Shown here: positions 35,744 through 44,097 of the stretch, one piece after another
How positions within the stretch are numbered: the stretch's first letter is position 1
Layout of the letters: every line of letters begins with the position of its first letter
From: DATFRX01 sp035630615
GTDB lineage: Bacteria; Actinomycetota; Actinomycetes; Propionibacteriales; Nocardioidaceae
Direction: 5' to 3'
Length of the DNA stretch: 64,000 nt
Assembly: GCA_035630615.1 (NCBI GenBank)
Contig: DASQKI010000111.1
Coordinates: 1-64,000, forward strand
The notes under the pieces: generated by a model
Told to the model about the DNA's origin: nothing
The model's database searches: none
Seen by the model: the letters and a program-made list of their open reading frames with translations, nothing else
Made by a program: the position numbers and the translations under genes

Positions 35744-36257
35744 GTGCGGCTGCCGGACGATCTGCCCGTCGTCGAGCGCCACGTCCTACGGCTCGTGGTG
35801 CTCGATATCGACGGGCGCGTGCTGCTGTTCCACACCAGGGACTCGACCGATCCGAGCCTCGGCACCTGCTTGGGAGCTTCCAGGCGGCGGCATCGAGCCC
35901 GGCGAGACGCAGGTCGACGCGGCGGTACGAGAGCTCCGCGAGGAGACCGGGATCGCGGCCACGGCCGGACAGGTCGGCCGATCGACGTGGCGTCGCGACG
36001 CGACGTACCGCTATCGCGGCGAGCGCCGGCTGCAACACGAGCGGGTCGTCACCGTACGACTGCCTAACCCAACCCCTGCGGTCGACTCCTCGCAACGCGA
36101 CGACGACGAGCGGGCGGACAGCTTCGACTGGCGATGGTGGGATCTGCGCGACGTCGTCGAGAGCGATGACCTGTTCTATCCGGGCCGACTTCCGCAACTG
36201 CTGCCGCGGTTTCTCGCCGGCGACGAGATCGACGAGCCGTTCGAATGCTGGTCATGA
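35744..36257 (+). pseudogene. Nudix hydrolase gene interrupted by a single-base frameshift
   Basis: Reading from the GTG at 35744 gives VRLPDDLPVVERHVLRLVVL and LLFHTRDSTDPSLGTC, then the frame is lost. One extra T near 35870 (TGCTTGGGAG) explains it. In the next frame the protein continues WELPGGGIEPGETQ, with a complete Nudix box GGGIEPG-E-x7-RELREETGI, and ends at 36257. The restored protein would be about 170 residues, normal for a small Nudix pyrophosphohydrolase. Either a decayed gene or a base-calling error. It is divergent from the M6 peptidase gene. Confidence 0.75.
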
Positions 36258-36356
36258 CACCCGGACGCGGTGGTGCGGGGCCCCGGCACCGAACCCGTCG
36301 ATGCCAGGACCCCGCCGTCGATGCGGCCCGCGCCGCGCCGCGCGGGCCGGTGGGCG

Positions 36357-39236
36357 TCACTGCTCCCGAAGCGCGCCCTCCCGAGTCGCCGCAACCCCGG
36401 AGGCGCCAGTGCAGGTCAACATCGTGACGTCGTCGACGTACCACCCGTCGACACCGGTGCAGCCGTCGCGGCCGAAGTCGAACCGCAGGCTGACCGAGTC
36501 GCCCGGGCTCACGCCGACCATCGACAGGTCGATCTGCGACTGACCCCAGCTCCCGGTGACCTCGCCGCCGTCGGTGCCGGTGAAGCCGGCCTGGCCGGCC
36601 AGCGGGTTGGTGTTACCCGCCTCAGCGGTGTTGAGGGTCGAGTTGTAGTCGTTGAAGACGTACGCGCCAGCCGGCACCAGCTCGAAGCCGCCGCCGTTGA
36701 CGCTGATCTTCAGGTTGCCGCCGTCCCAGCCGGCCTCCGTGGCCACGTAGTGGTCGAAGGTCAGCCGCAGGGCACCGTCGCCGACCGGGATGTCGACCGC
36801 GGGACTGGTCAGCTGCGAGAGGCCGGAGGCGTCGCCGGCGCCGCCGCTGCAGTTGCCCTCCTCCGGGTCGGGAGCGAACGCTGCCGCACCCTCGCGACCG
36901 CCGGGCAGCGTGCTGCTGGCCTCCCAGGCGATCGCCTGCGTCGGGTCGAACACCGCCGAGCTGTCCAGCGTCCAGCCCTCGAGCCCGTCCTCGAAGCCCT
37001 CTTCGAAGAACGCGCTCTGCGTACCCGAGCCGCACACGGGCGGTGCGTTCGGGTCGAGCAGTGGCTGGAAGTTACATTGCGTCGGCTCGGTACGAAGCTC
37101 GACCGCCTCCGCCATGGCGCCTACGGCGGCGCAGTCGGCGGCGCCGATGACCTCGCCCGACACGGCGCTTTCGTTGGGATCCGTGCTGAGCTCGTTGATC
37201 GGCTGACCGACCAGGTCGGTGCAGGAAGCTTCCAGCGCGTCGGCGTGGTCGGTGAACTTGGTCGTCGGCGTCTGGTACTCCGTCATCGCCCGGAAGTAGA
37301 TCGCGGCCGCCTTGGTGAGCCCGATCCCCGGTACGGACACGCCGTTGTAGGCGCCGCCATCGACCAGCAGGGCGTACCCATGGTTCGGGATACCCGAGTT
37401 GCTGTGGACGCCGCCGCCGTCGTCGACGGCGCAGTGGTACTCGGCGTCACTGACCTTGCCCGGGTCGTTGATGCAGGTCGGCGACCACATGTCACGGATC
37501 GCACCGCCGAACGCGGTCGCGTCCTCGCCGATAAGCCAGCGGAAGCTGTCCTCTCGCGGAGCGGCGTCCGGCCGCAGCGTCACATTGACCGTATCGCCGG
37601 CGTCGAGGGCGTCGGTGATCGCCAGCCGGTTGGCCCGCGAGATCGTCAGCGACGGGATCGTGATCTTCCGGTCCGCCCCACCCATCGTGGCCAACGCGGC
37701 ACGCGGGTCGATCTGAGCGACCACGGCCGCGATCGCGCCGGCCCGCTGCGCGTTCCTGACCTTGACCGCGAAGCCGCAGGTGCCTCGGTCGACCAGGGCG
37801 ATGTTGCCCTTGATCTGTTTGCTGTTGGTCAGCGACGTGCAGGCGTCGGTCGGGCTCGGCCCATTGTTGTTGGCCACGTCGCGACCGAGGACGATGTCGC
37901 CGGTAGTGGCCGAGTCGATCAGGGGTCCGAAGGCCGCCCCAGCCGCCACGCAGGTGCGCGCGATCGAGGCCGGGCTGTTGATCAGCAGCTGCGGTCGCGG
38001 CGTGGTGTGCGTCGAGCAGGCGCCGTCGGGTCGCTTGGCGGTGATGTCGCCCTCGTCCTCGTCCATCCGGCCGTTGATCAGGTCGACGGTCTCGCCCCAG
38101 ATGTCGGAGTACGACTCGTTCAACGCACCGGGCTGCCACTGGTAGATCAGGTTGTGGGTGAACTCGGTGTACGCGTGGCCCCACTCGTGGGCGACCACGT
38201 CGTCGGACGTCACACCGTTGCAGTAGTTGGTCGTGACGCCGTTCCAGTTCGCGTTGGGGCAGTTGATCCGGCCGTCGTTGTTGACCGTCGTCATCGAATG
38301 CCCGGCTCCGTCGTAGGAGTCACGACCGAAGGCGTTGCGGAAGAACCAGTACGCCTCGCCGGTGCCGACGACCTCGTTCTGCTGGTCCTCGTTGAGGTCT
38401 CCGGGGAACGGGTCGCCCTCCTGCCAGACCTCGACGAAGGTCGACGGGTCGGTGCGGCCGCCGGCCTCGATCAGGTGCCGCTCCAGCGCGTTGTCGACCA
38501 TCGAGTAGCGGTTTACTGGCTTGCCGGTGACCGCAGATATGAGGACCATGTCGCGAATGTTCGACCGGTTGGTCACCTCGACCTGCCACGCCAGCTCGCT
38601 GTCACCGGTGACGCCACGAACCAGGCCGTCGCGGTAGACGATGAGGCGGCTCGATGCGGCCCGGATGCCCGTCGTGTCGGTGCGCTTGCCGCCCGGCGGG
38701 TCGGCCCGAACCGTACGGACTGCTCGACCGGCGGCCGCCGCTTTGCCGAACACCGGGTCGACCGAGAGGTCGAGGTTCGGAACGGCGACTCCGTTGACGC
38801 TCGTCAGGTCGCCGCCCCGATCGAGGTGCGCGAGCAGCATTGCTCCGAAGACGGGAACGCCCTGGTAGCGCTGGGCGTAGGTCACCGTCGAGCCGTAGCG
38901 GTCGGTTCGCACCGACTGGCGGACGATCTGGCCCGCGCCGGCGCCGACCAGGGCGCCGTACTCGTCGATGAACGCATCGGCCTTCGCCGCCGGTCGGGCA
39001 TCGCTGGTCGGCAGCAGGTCACCGTTGCGACCGGCTCGGATGAACCCGATCCGCTGGGTGGCACTGTCGCCCGAGACTGTCACCGACCCATCCGCACTCT
39101 GCCGGAGCTGACGAAGCAGGCCCGGCTTGCCGTCATCCCCCTGCTGGGGCTGGGCGCCGACGGGTCCGGTCGCGGAGACCGCCGTCAGACCGGCGCCCAA
39201 GAGGGCTAAGCACGTGAGTTGTTTGAGCAGTCGCAA
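36357..39236 (-). CDS. Secreted M4 (thermolysin-type) metallopeptidase with nested PA domain
   Basis: A 959-residue preproprotein: signal peptide (MRLLKQLTCLALLGAGLTAV), FTP/propeptide region (about 45-230), and the M4 catalytic domain with VVAHEWGHAYTEF (about residue 345) and NESYSDIWGE (about 370). A protease-associated (PA) domain (about 460-560) is inserted between the two M4 halves. The second half (about 565-690) contains DDGGGVHSNSGIPNHGYALL, whose His is the usual catalytic one. A jelly-roll domain ends the protein (about 735-945). It is a secreted neutral protease matured by propeptide removal. Alone in its transcription unit. Confidence 0.92.
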   Translation of the reverse strand: MRLLKQLTCLALLGAGLTAVSATGPVGAQPQQGDDGKPGLLRQLRQSADGSVTVSGDSATQRIGFIRAGRNGDLLPTSDARPAAKADAFIDEYGALVGAGAGQIVRQSVRTDRYGSTVTYAQRYQGVPVFGAMLLAHLDRGGDLTSVNGVAVPNLDLSVDPVFGKAAAAGRAVRTVRADPPGGKRTDTTGIRAASSRLIVYRDGLVRGVTGDSELAWQVEVTNRSNIRDMVLISAVTGKPVNRYSMVDNALERHLIEAGGRTDPSTFVEVWQEGDPFPGDLNEDQQNEVVGTGEAYWFFRNAFGRDSYDGAGHSMTTVNNDGRINCPNANWNGVTTNYCNGVTSDDVVAHEWGHAYTEFTHNLIYQWQPGALNESYSDIWGETVDLINGRMDEDEGDITAKRPDGACSTHTTPRPQLLINSPASIARTCVAAGAAFGPLIDSATTGDIVLGRDVANNNGPSPTDACTSLTNSKQIKGNIALVDRGTCGFAVKVRNAQRAGAIAAVVAQIDPRAALATMGGADRKITIPSLTISRANRLAITDALDAGDTVNVTLRPDAAPREDSFRWLIGEDATAFGGAIRDMWSPTCINDPGKVSDAEYHCAVDDGGGVHSNSGIPNHGYALLVDGGAYNGVSVPGIGLTKAAAIYFRAMTEYQTPTTKFTDHADALEASCTDLVGQPINELSTDPNESAVSGEVIGAADCAAVGAMAEAVELRTEPTQCNFQPLLDPNAPPVCGSGTQSAFFEEGFEDGLEGWTLDSSAVFDPTQAIAWEASSTLPGGREGAAAFAPDPEEGNCSGGAGDASGLSQLTSPAVDIPVGDGALRLTFDHYVATEAGWDGGNLKISVNGGGFELVPAGAYVFNDYNSTLNTAEAGNTNPLAGQAGFTGTDGGEVTGSWGQSQIDLSMVGVSPGDSVSLRFDFGRDGCTGVDGWYVDDVTMLTCTGASGVAATREGALREQ

Positions 39237-39475
39237 CGTGTCCTCCCAAAACCAAGCGGAGACTGGAGTCCCGCGTACGCCTTGCCGCCACTGCGGGCCC
39301 CTGCAGCGACTGTGCCGTGAGTCACAGTATGGGTACGGAGCGTGTTGGTCTAGGGATTGCGTCGGATCAAACTCGTTCGAAGCGACAGAAGGGGCGATAA
39401 GGATCGGACTACGCGTCCTAATCCGTACGACCCGACCTGGCTACTGACGCCGAGGTTCGGATACCGTCGGTATTC

Positions 39476-40354
39476 ATGACGTACGACGTGAACGGCAAGG
39501 TCGTCTTGATCACCGGCGCCGCCCGCGGCATCGGCGCCCAGACCGCACGGCTGCTAGCCGGACGCGGCGCCCGGCTGGCCCTCGTGGGACTGGAGCCGGA
39601 CAACCTGGCCGCACTCGTCGAGGAGCTCGGCTCGGAACACGCCTGGTGGGAGCTCGACGTCACCGACCAGGAGGCCACCGACCGGGTCATCGCCGCGGTG
39701 GTCGACGAGTTCGGCGGCATCGACGTGGCGATGACCAACGCCGGGATCGCGTCCTACGGCACGGTCCGACAGATCGACCCGACGGCGTTCCAGCGGGTGA
39801 TCGACATCAACCTGACCGGCATGTTTAGGACAGCGCATGCTGCTCTTCCACACCTGGTGGAGCGACGCGGGTACATTCTGGTCGTTGCATCGCTCGCGGC
39901 GTTCTCACCGTTGGCCGGGATGGCCGCCTACGACGCGTCGAAGGCCGGCGCCGAGGCGTTCGCGCTGTCGATGCGCCAGGAGCTGCTGCATCTCGGCGTC
40001 GACGTCGGCGTCTGTCATCCGTCGTGGATCGACACCGACCTCGTCCGCGACGCCGAGGCCGACCTGCCGAGCTTCCGCGAGACCCGGAGCAAGCTGCCCT
40101 GGCCGGCCAACACGACGACCTCGGTCGAGGACTGCGCCCAGATGATCGCCGACGGCATCGCCCAACGCGCCCGGCGGATCTACGTGCCGAAGTCGGTGGT
40201 CGCCGCGATGCTCGCCCGACCGCTGACCGGATCGGGCATCGCCGAGCGAGTGATGCGGCGTCAGCTGGCCCGGATGGTGCCGCGCATGGAAGAAGACGCC
40301 GAGGCCCTCGGCCGCTCCTACGGCAAGCATCAGACGATCAACGAGTCCGGCTGA
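39476..40354 (+). CDS. Short-chain dehydrogenase/reductase
   Basis: A 292-residue classical SDR. It has the cofactor motif TGAARGIG (residues 13-20), NAG in MTNAGIASYG, the catalytic Ser in VASLAAFS, and YDASKAG (Y-x3-K). Loops resemble SDRs acting on lipids or steroids, but the substrate is open. The ATG at 39476 is preceded by about 240 bp with no other gene, shared with the divergent M4 gene; a CTGTG-N8-CACAG repeat lies there at 39310-39327. Confidence 0.88.
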   Translation: MTYDVNGKVVLITGAARGIGAQTARLLAGRGARLALVGLEPDNLAALVEELGSEHAWWELDVTDQEATDRVIAAVVDEFGGIDVAMTNAGIASYGTVRQIDPTAFQRVIDINLTGMFRTAHAALPHLVERRGYILVVASLAAFSPLAGMAAYDASKAGAEAFALSMRQELLHLGVDVGVCHPSWIDTDLVRDAEADLPSFRETRSKLPWPANTTTSVEDCAQMIADGIAQRARRIYVPKSVVAAMLARPLTGSGIAERVMRRQLARMVPRMEEDAEALGRSYGKHQTINESG

Positions 40355-40368
40355 CCGCCGTTCGACGG

Positions 40369-41010
40369 TTAGACGGCGGCGCCGCGGACGGAGGCGGCAA
40401 GCACCGCGAGGTGGCCGAGTCGGGCCAGCTCGGAGTCGAGCACCTCGGGCCCGCCGCGCCGGCCGAACACGACGATCTCACCGGTACTGTCGATCGGCGC
40501 CGCGGCGAGGACCGTGCTGTTCCACCCCGGCACCGCGTCGAGTCGCTGTGCCCGGTCGATGTCGAGCCACTCCTGCGACTGCTCGGGCACGTCGGGTGCA
40601 GCCTCCGTGGCGCGAACAAGCACCGGGCCGTCATCGCCGCGGCGCAGCCCCATCGCCCAGTCGCCGCGGAACGTCTCCGGGACCACGTCGATGAGGCGCT
40701 CGTAGGCCCGCTTCGGACTCGCCGTCAATACCTCGACCGCCTCGAGGTCCATGCGGAGACTGGCGCCAGCGGCGTAGCGGGAGATCCACTTGACCCGGAC
40801 CCCGTCGAGTCGCTGGCACGCCGACACGATCTTGTCGGGTAGGGCAGACGGGGGTAGCTCGAGGAGTACGTCGTCGAGCGCCAGCCCACCGGGGAGATGC
40901 TCGACGATCTCGATGGCTTGGATGTCGGCTCCGGCCGCACCGATCGCGGTCGCTAGCGCGCCCAACGATCCGGGTACGTCGGGCAGCTCGACGCGCAGGA
41001 GAAACGACAT
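40369..41010 (-). CDS. ACT-domain protein
   Basis: A 213-residue protein with an N-terminal ACT domain (MSFLLRVELPDVPGSLGALA, then AGADIQAIEIVEH), the fold that binds amino acids in regulatory proteins. The remainder (about 100-213) is a less familiar domain resembling a GAF-like sensor (RAQRLDAVPGWNSTVLAAAP). Length and layout match actinobacterial amino-acid-binding ACT proteins of unknown role. Convergent with the SDR gene. The ATG at 41010 is supported by the ACT N-terminus. Confidence 0.75.
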   Translation of the reverse strand: MSFLLRVELPDVPGSLGALATAIGAAGADIQAIEIVEHLPGGLALDDVLLELPPSALPDKIVSACQRLDGVRVKWISRYAAGASLRMDLEAVEVLTASPKRAYERLIDVVPETFRGDWAMGLRRGDDGPVLVRATEAAPDVPEQSQEWLDIDRAQRLDAVPGWNSTVLAAAPIDSTGEIVVFGRRGGPEVLDSELARLGHLAVLAASVRGAAV

Positions 41011-41063
41011 GTCTCCATTGTGCGTCGCCGTCGATGTGGTCCGAACCGACGTCCGCGAGCTGG

Positions 41064-41708
41064 CTACGAAACCGCTCCGTCGAGCCACTGAGCCTCGTCC
41101 CAGCTCGCCCGCTCGAGCCGCGTCACACTGCGGAAGATCCGCTCCAGCTCGGTCGTCAGCGGAACCGCGTCGACCAGCACACAGAGATCCCGCACGTACC
41201 GGCGCTGGTAGTCGTTGCTCCACAGGTCGATGAACCGCCAGTAGCGGTGATCTGGCGTGACCTGCCGCCGCACCCATGACCAGGTGTCGTAATAGAGCGC
41301 CTCGATCCCGAAGGTCGCAATCAGGCCGCGGGACCACCCCTGCGCCGCGGTCGCCATCACGAACGACGAGTAGTCCATTTCCTGCGCCGTCGGCTCGTAG
41401 ACCAGGTCGATCCCCTGCTGCTCGGCGTACTGCTCCGACTCCTCGATCTCGTAGTCGGTGGACTGCAGGCCCTTGACCATCACCGTGCTGGAGCGAGTGT
41501 CCGGCGCGAGCGTACCCATGACGATGAAGAAGCGCCGGTACGTACGCAGAAACTCGGTGTTCATGACGATCCAACGGTCGAACACGGCGTCCTCGATCGT
41601 CCCGTCCGCGGTCTGGGTGATGAGGGAGTGCTCGATCGCCCGCGTCCACTCCCCTGCATGGTGCTCGCGCAGATAGACCGACGTGGGCTCGCCGACGGCA
41701 TTGGCCAC
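41064..41708 (-). CDS. TenA/THI-4 family protein lacking the usual active-site Cys
   Basis: A 214-residue helical protein of the TenA (thiaminase II/heme oxygenase-like) family: AIEHSLITQ, DRWIVMNTEFLRTYRRFF and the C-terminal WRFIDLWSNDYQRRYV. Classical TenA hydrolyses aminopyrimidine thiamin breakdown products using a Cys in a PC-W-Y segment. Here the corresponding stretch is ATFGIEALYYDTWSW without Cys, as in the TenA_E subgroup, so activity may differ. The GTG at 41708 follows GGAAGGATGG. Divergent from a MarR regulator, with a palindrome between them. Confidence 0.75.
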   Translation of the reverse strand: MANAVGEPTSVYLREHHAGEWTRAIEHSLITQTADGTIEDAVFDRWIVMNTEFLRTYRRFFIVMGTLAPDTRSSTVMVKGLQSTDYEIEESEQYAEQQGIDLVYEPTAQEMDYSSFVMATAAQGWSRGLIATFGIEALYYDTWSWVRRQVTPDHRYWRFIDLWSNDYQRRYVRDLCVLVDAVPLTTELERIFRSVTRLERASWDEAQWLDGAVS

Positions 41709-41758
41709 GTCGCCATCCTTCCAGGTCCGGAACCCCGTGGCGAAGCGGTGAGAGATAG

Positions 41759-41771
41759 ATGTATGATACAT
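41759..41771. promoter_or_regulatory. MarR operator candidate between the TenA-like and MarR genes
   Basis: Perfect palindrome ATGTAT-G-ATACAT (41759-41771), followed by TACATGTA overlap and TGTTACA. It lies 51 bp from the TenA-like start and about 70 bp from the MarR start, and contains TATGAT, a good -10 element. The AT-rich palindrome fits MarR binding and control of both directions. Confidence 0.55.
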
Positions 41772-41842
41772 GTAGTTGCTTGTTACACACATGACCTATC
41801 GGGAGCACCGTTATCTCTGACATCGATCGCCTCATCAACCAG

Positions 41843-42295
41843 ATGGTGGGCTTCAAGCGCCTGATCCATCGGCTCGGGGGCCAGTCGTCGGATGCGCGAC
41901 GACAACGCTCGGCCTACGGGCTGCTCTTCACGATCCGGCACCGCGGACCGATCCGCCTGGCCGACCTCGCGACGGCGTGCTACATCGACGCCTCCACAGC
42001 CAGCCGACAGGTCGCCGAGCTGGTGTCCGACGGCCTGATCGAACGGCAGGCCGATCCCCACGACGGACGCGCATCACTGCTCGCCCTCACCGACAAGGGC
42101 GAGCAGGCCATCCAGGAACTGATCCGCAGGCGCGACGCGTTCTACACGGCGGCACTGAGCGACTGGAACGCCGACGACATTCGACAGCTCGCCGACCTCC
42201 TCGAGCGACTCAACCGCGATCTCGACGAGCAGGCGGACTCTGACGTACCCGGCAGCACACCTGACACCAACGACTCACGAAAGGTGACCACATGA
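41843..42295 (+). CDS. MarR-family transcriptional regulator
   Basis: A 150-residue winged-helix regulator: YGLLFTIRHRGPIRLADLAT, recognition helix DASTASRQVAELVSDGLIER, wing PHDGRASLLALTDKG. The ATG at 41843 is the first standard start, but the protein-like sequence continues upstream (ISDIDRLINQ) to a GGGAGC site without a normal start codon, so the true N-terminus may be longer and use a rare start. It overlaps the downstream MFS efflux gene by 4 bp and probably represses it. Confidence 0.9.
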   Translation: MVGFKRLIHRLGGQSSDARRQRSAYGLLFTIRHRGPIRLADLATACYIDASTASRQVAELVSDGLIERQADPHDGRASLLALTDKGEQAIQELIRRRDAFYTAALSDWNADDIRQLADLLERLNRDLDEQADSDVPGSTPDTNDSRKVTT

Positions 42296-44022
42296 CCTCG
42301 GAGGCGGCCTCTCGGGCGCCCGCGGGCGCGGACGGCAGCTTCACCCACCGCCAGATCCTCACCATCCTGTCCGGCCTGATGCTCGGCATGTTTCTCGCCG
42401 CACTCGACATGACTGTCGTCAGCGTCGCGATCCGGACCATCGCCGACGAGCTCCAGGGCTTCGAGCTTCAGGTCTGGGCGACCACGGCGTTCCTCATCAC
42501 GTCGACGATCTCGACTCCGTTGTACGGCAAGCTGTCCGACATCTACGGGCGGCGGCCGTTCTATCTGCTCGCGATCACGATCTTCGTCGGCGGCTCGATC
42601 CTGTGCGGCATGGCCAGCTCGATGTACGAACTCGCGATGTTCCGCGCCGTCCAAGGCATCGGCGCCGGCGGCCTGATGTCACTCGCGCTCGCGATCATCG
42701 GCGACATCGTGCCGCCCCGTGACCGGTCCAAGTATCAGGCCATGTTCATGGGTGTGTTCGGCACGTCGAGCGTGCTCGGACCGTTGGTCGGCGGTGCGCT
42801 CGCCGGCACCGACACGCTCTTCGGCATCTCGGGCTGGCGATGGATCTTCTACCTCAACGTGCCGGTCGGAATCGTGGCGCTGATCGTCGTCGCCAAAGTC
42901 CTCCACCTGCCGCACAAGCGGCTGCCGCACCGGATCGACTGGCCGGGCGCGGTGTTGCTGCTGGTCACGCTCGGGCCGCTGCTGACCGTGGCCGAGCAGG
43001 GCCGCGACTGGGGCTGGGGCTCGGGTCGCTCGTTGGCGTGTTATGCCATCGGCGCCATCGGCCTGGCCAGCTTCTTGCTGGTGGAGCGGGCGTACAAGGA
43101 GGAGGCGATCCTGCCGCTGCGGCTGTTCACCAACCGATCCTTCGGGATCTCGAGCGCGAGCAGTTTCATCGTCGGATCCGGCATGTTCGGCGCGATGGTG
43201 GTGCTGCCGCTCTACCTGCAGATCGTCCAGGGCTCGACGCCGACCGAGGCCGGGCTCCAGACGATTCCGCTGGTGATCGGCATCCTCGCCGGCTCGATGA
43301 CGTCGGGCATCGCGATCTCTCGGACCAGCCGCTACAAGCAGTGGCCAGTCATCGGGTCGTCGCTGATGGTCGTGGGGCTCGTGCTGTTCCACTACATCGG
43401 CGCAGACACGCCGCTCTGGCAGACGATGCTGATCATGCCGGTGTTCGGCGTCGGGCTCGGCTTCAACATGCAGCCGGTGATCCTGGCGGTCCAAAACGCG
43501 GTCAACCCACGACAGATCGGGGTCGCCACGTCGTCCGTGACGTTCTTCCGGCAGATGGGCGGCACACTCGGCGCCGCCGTGTTCTTGTCGGTGTTGTTCA
43601 GCACCGTCGGCGGCAACATCAGTGACGCGCTGGACCGTGCGCAGGGCACGGCCGACTTCCAGGCGGCCGTCGCAGCCAACCCAGATCAGCTGCAGGCGCT
43701 GCAAAACGCCAACGCCCTGGAGGACTCGTCGTTCATCAACGACCTGGCGGCGCCGATCGCGCACCCGTTCAAGGTCGGCTTCTCCGAGTCGATGGATCTG
43801 GTGTTCATCCTCGCGGCTCTGCTGATCCTGATCGGCGTCGTGGTCGTGGCGTTCCTGCCCGATCTCCCGCTGCGTCAGCTGTCCGGTGTCCAGGCCCGGC
43901 AGGCCGACGACGATGCCGCAGCAGCAGCCGCGGCCGCAGCCGCCAGCGTTCCGAGCGACGCTGCCGCAGCCGTCGCAGACTCGCGGAGTGACAGTCCCCG
44001 GGCCGATCGCGTCGATCGCTAG
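42292..44022 (+). CDS. DHA2-family (EmrB/QacA-type) multidrug efflux MFS transporter
   Basis: A 576-residue, 14-helix membrane protein. Key motifs are LDMTVVSVAIRTIA (motif D1), GKLSDIYGRRPFYLL (motif A) and the antiporter motif region GVFGTSSVLGPLVGG (motif C). It should export drugs by proton antiport. The C-terminal tail holds an alanine run and a charged Asp/Arg/Ser stretch. Its ATG overlaps the MarR stop, which implies coupled expression and de-repression by the MarR ligand. Confidence 0.92.
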   Translation: MTSEAASRAPAGADGSFTHRQILTILSGLMLGMFLAALDMTVVSVAIRTIADELQGFELQVWATTAFLITSTISTPLYGKLSDIYGRRPFYLLAITIFVGGSILCGMASSMYELAMFRAVQGIGAGGLMSLALAIIGDIVPPRDRSKYQAMFMGVFGTSSVLGPLVGGALAGTDTLFGISGWRWIFYLNVPVGIVALIVVAKVLHLPHKRLPHRIDWPGAVLLLVTLGPLLTVAEQGRDWGWGSGRSLACYAIGAIGLASFLLVERAYKEEAILPLRLFTNRSFGISSASSFIVGSGMFGAMVVLPLYLQIVQGSTPTEAGLQTIPLVIGILAGSMTSGIAISRTSRYKQWPVIGSSLMVVGLVLFHYIGADTPLWQTMLIMPVFGVGLGFNMQPVILAVQNAVNPRQIGVATSSVTFFRQMGGTLGAAVFLSVLFSTVGGNISDALDRAQGTADFQAAVAANPDQLQALQNANALEDSSFINDLAAPIAHPFKVGFSESMDLVFILAALLILIGVVVVAFLPDLPLRQLSGVQARQADDDAAAAAAAAAASVPSDAAAAVADSRSDSPRADRVDR

Positions 44023-44038
44023 GTTGCGCCGAGCAATA

Positions 44039-44078
44039 CGCTGGCCCCGTCACTGCCGAAGCAGCGACGGGGCCGGCG
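44039..44078. terminator. Strong bidirectional terminator hairpin
   Basis: CGCTGGCCCCGTC (44039-44051) pairs with GACGGGGCCGGCG (44066-44078) over 13 bp with one wobble; the inner CTGC/GCAG continues the stem to a CGAA tetraloop. It lies between the convergent MFS and M6 peptidase genes, 16 bp after one stop and 20 bp from the other. Confidence 0.8.
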
Positions 44079-44097
44079 TCATTTCCTGTGAGAGCCG

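Noticed and set aside
36270..39209. 979-codon plus-strand frame opposite the M4 peptidase
   Set aside because: It is a GC-rich antisense shadow: the minus strand encodes a full M4 peptidase with signal peptide and catalytic motifs, and this frame has no recognisable domain.
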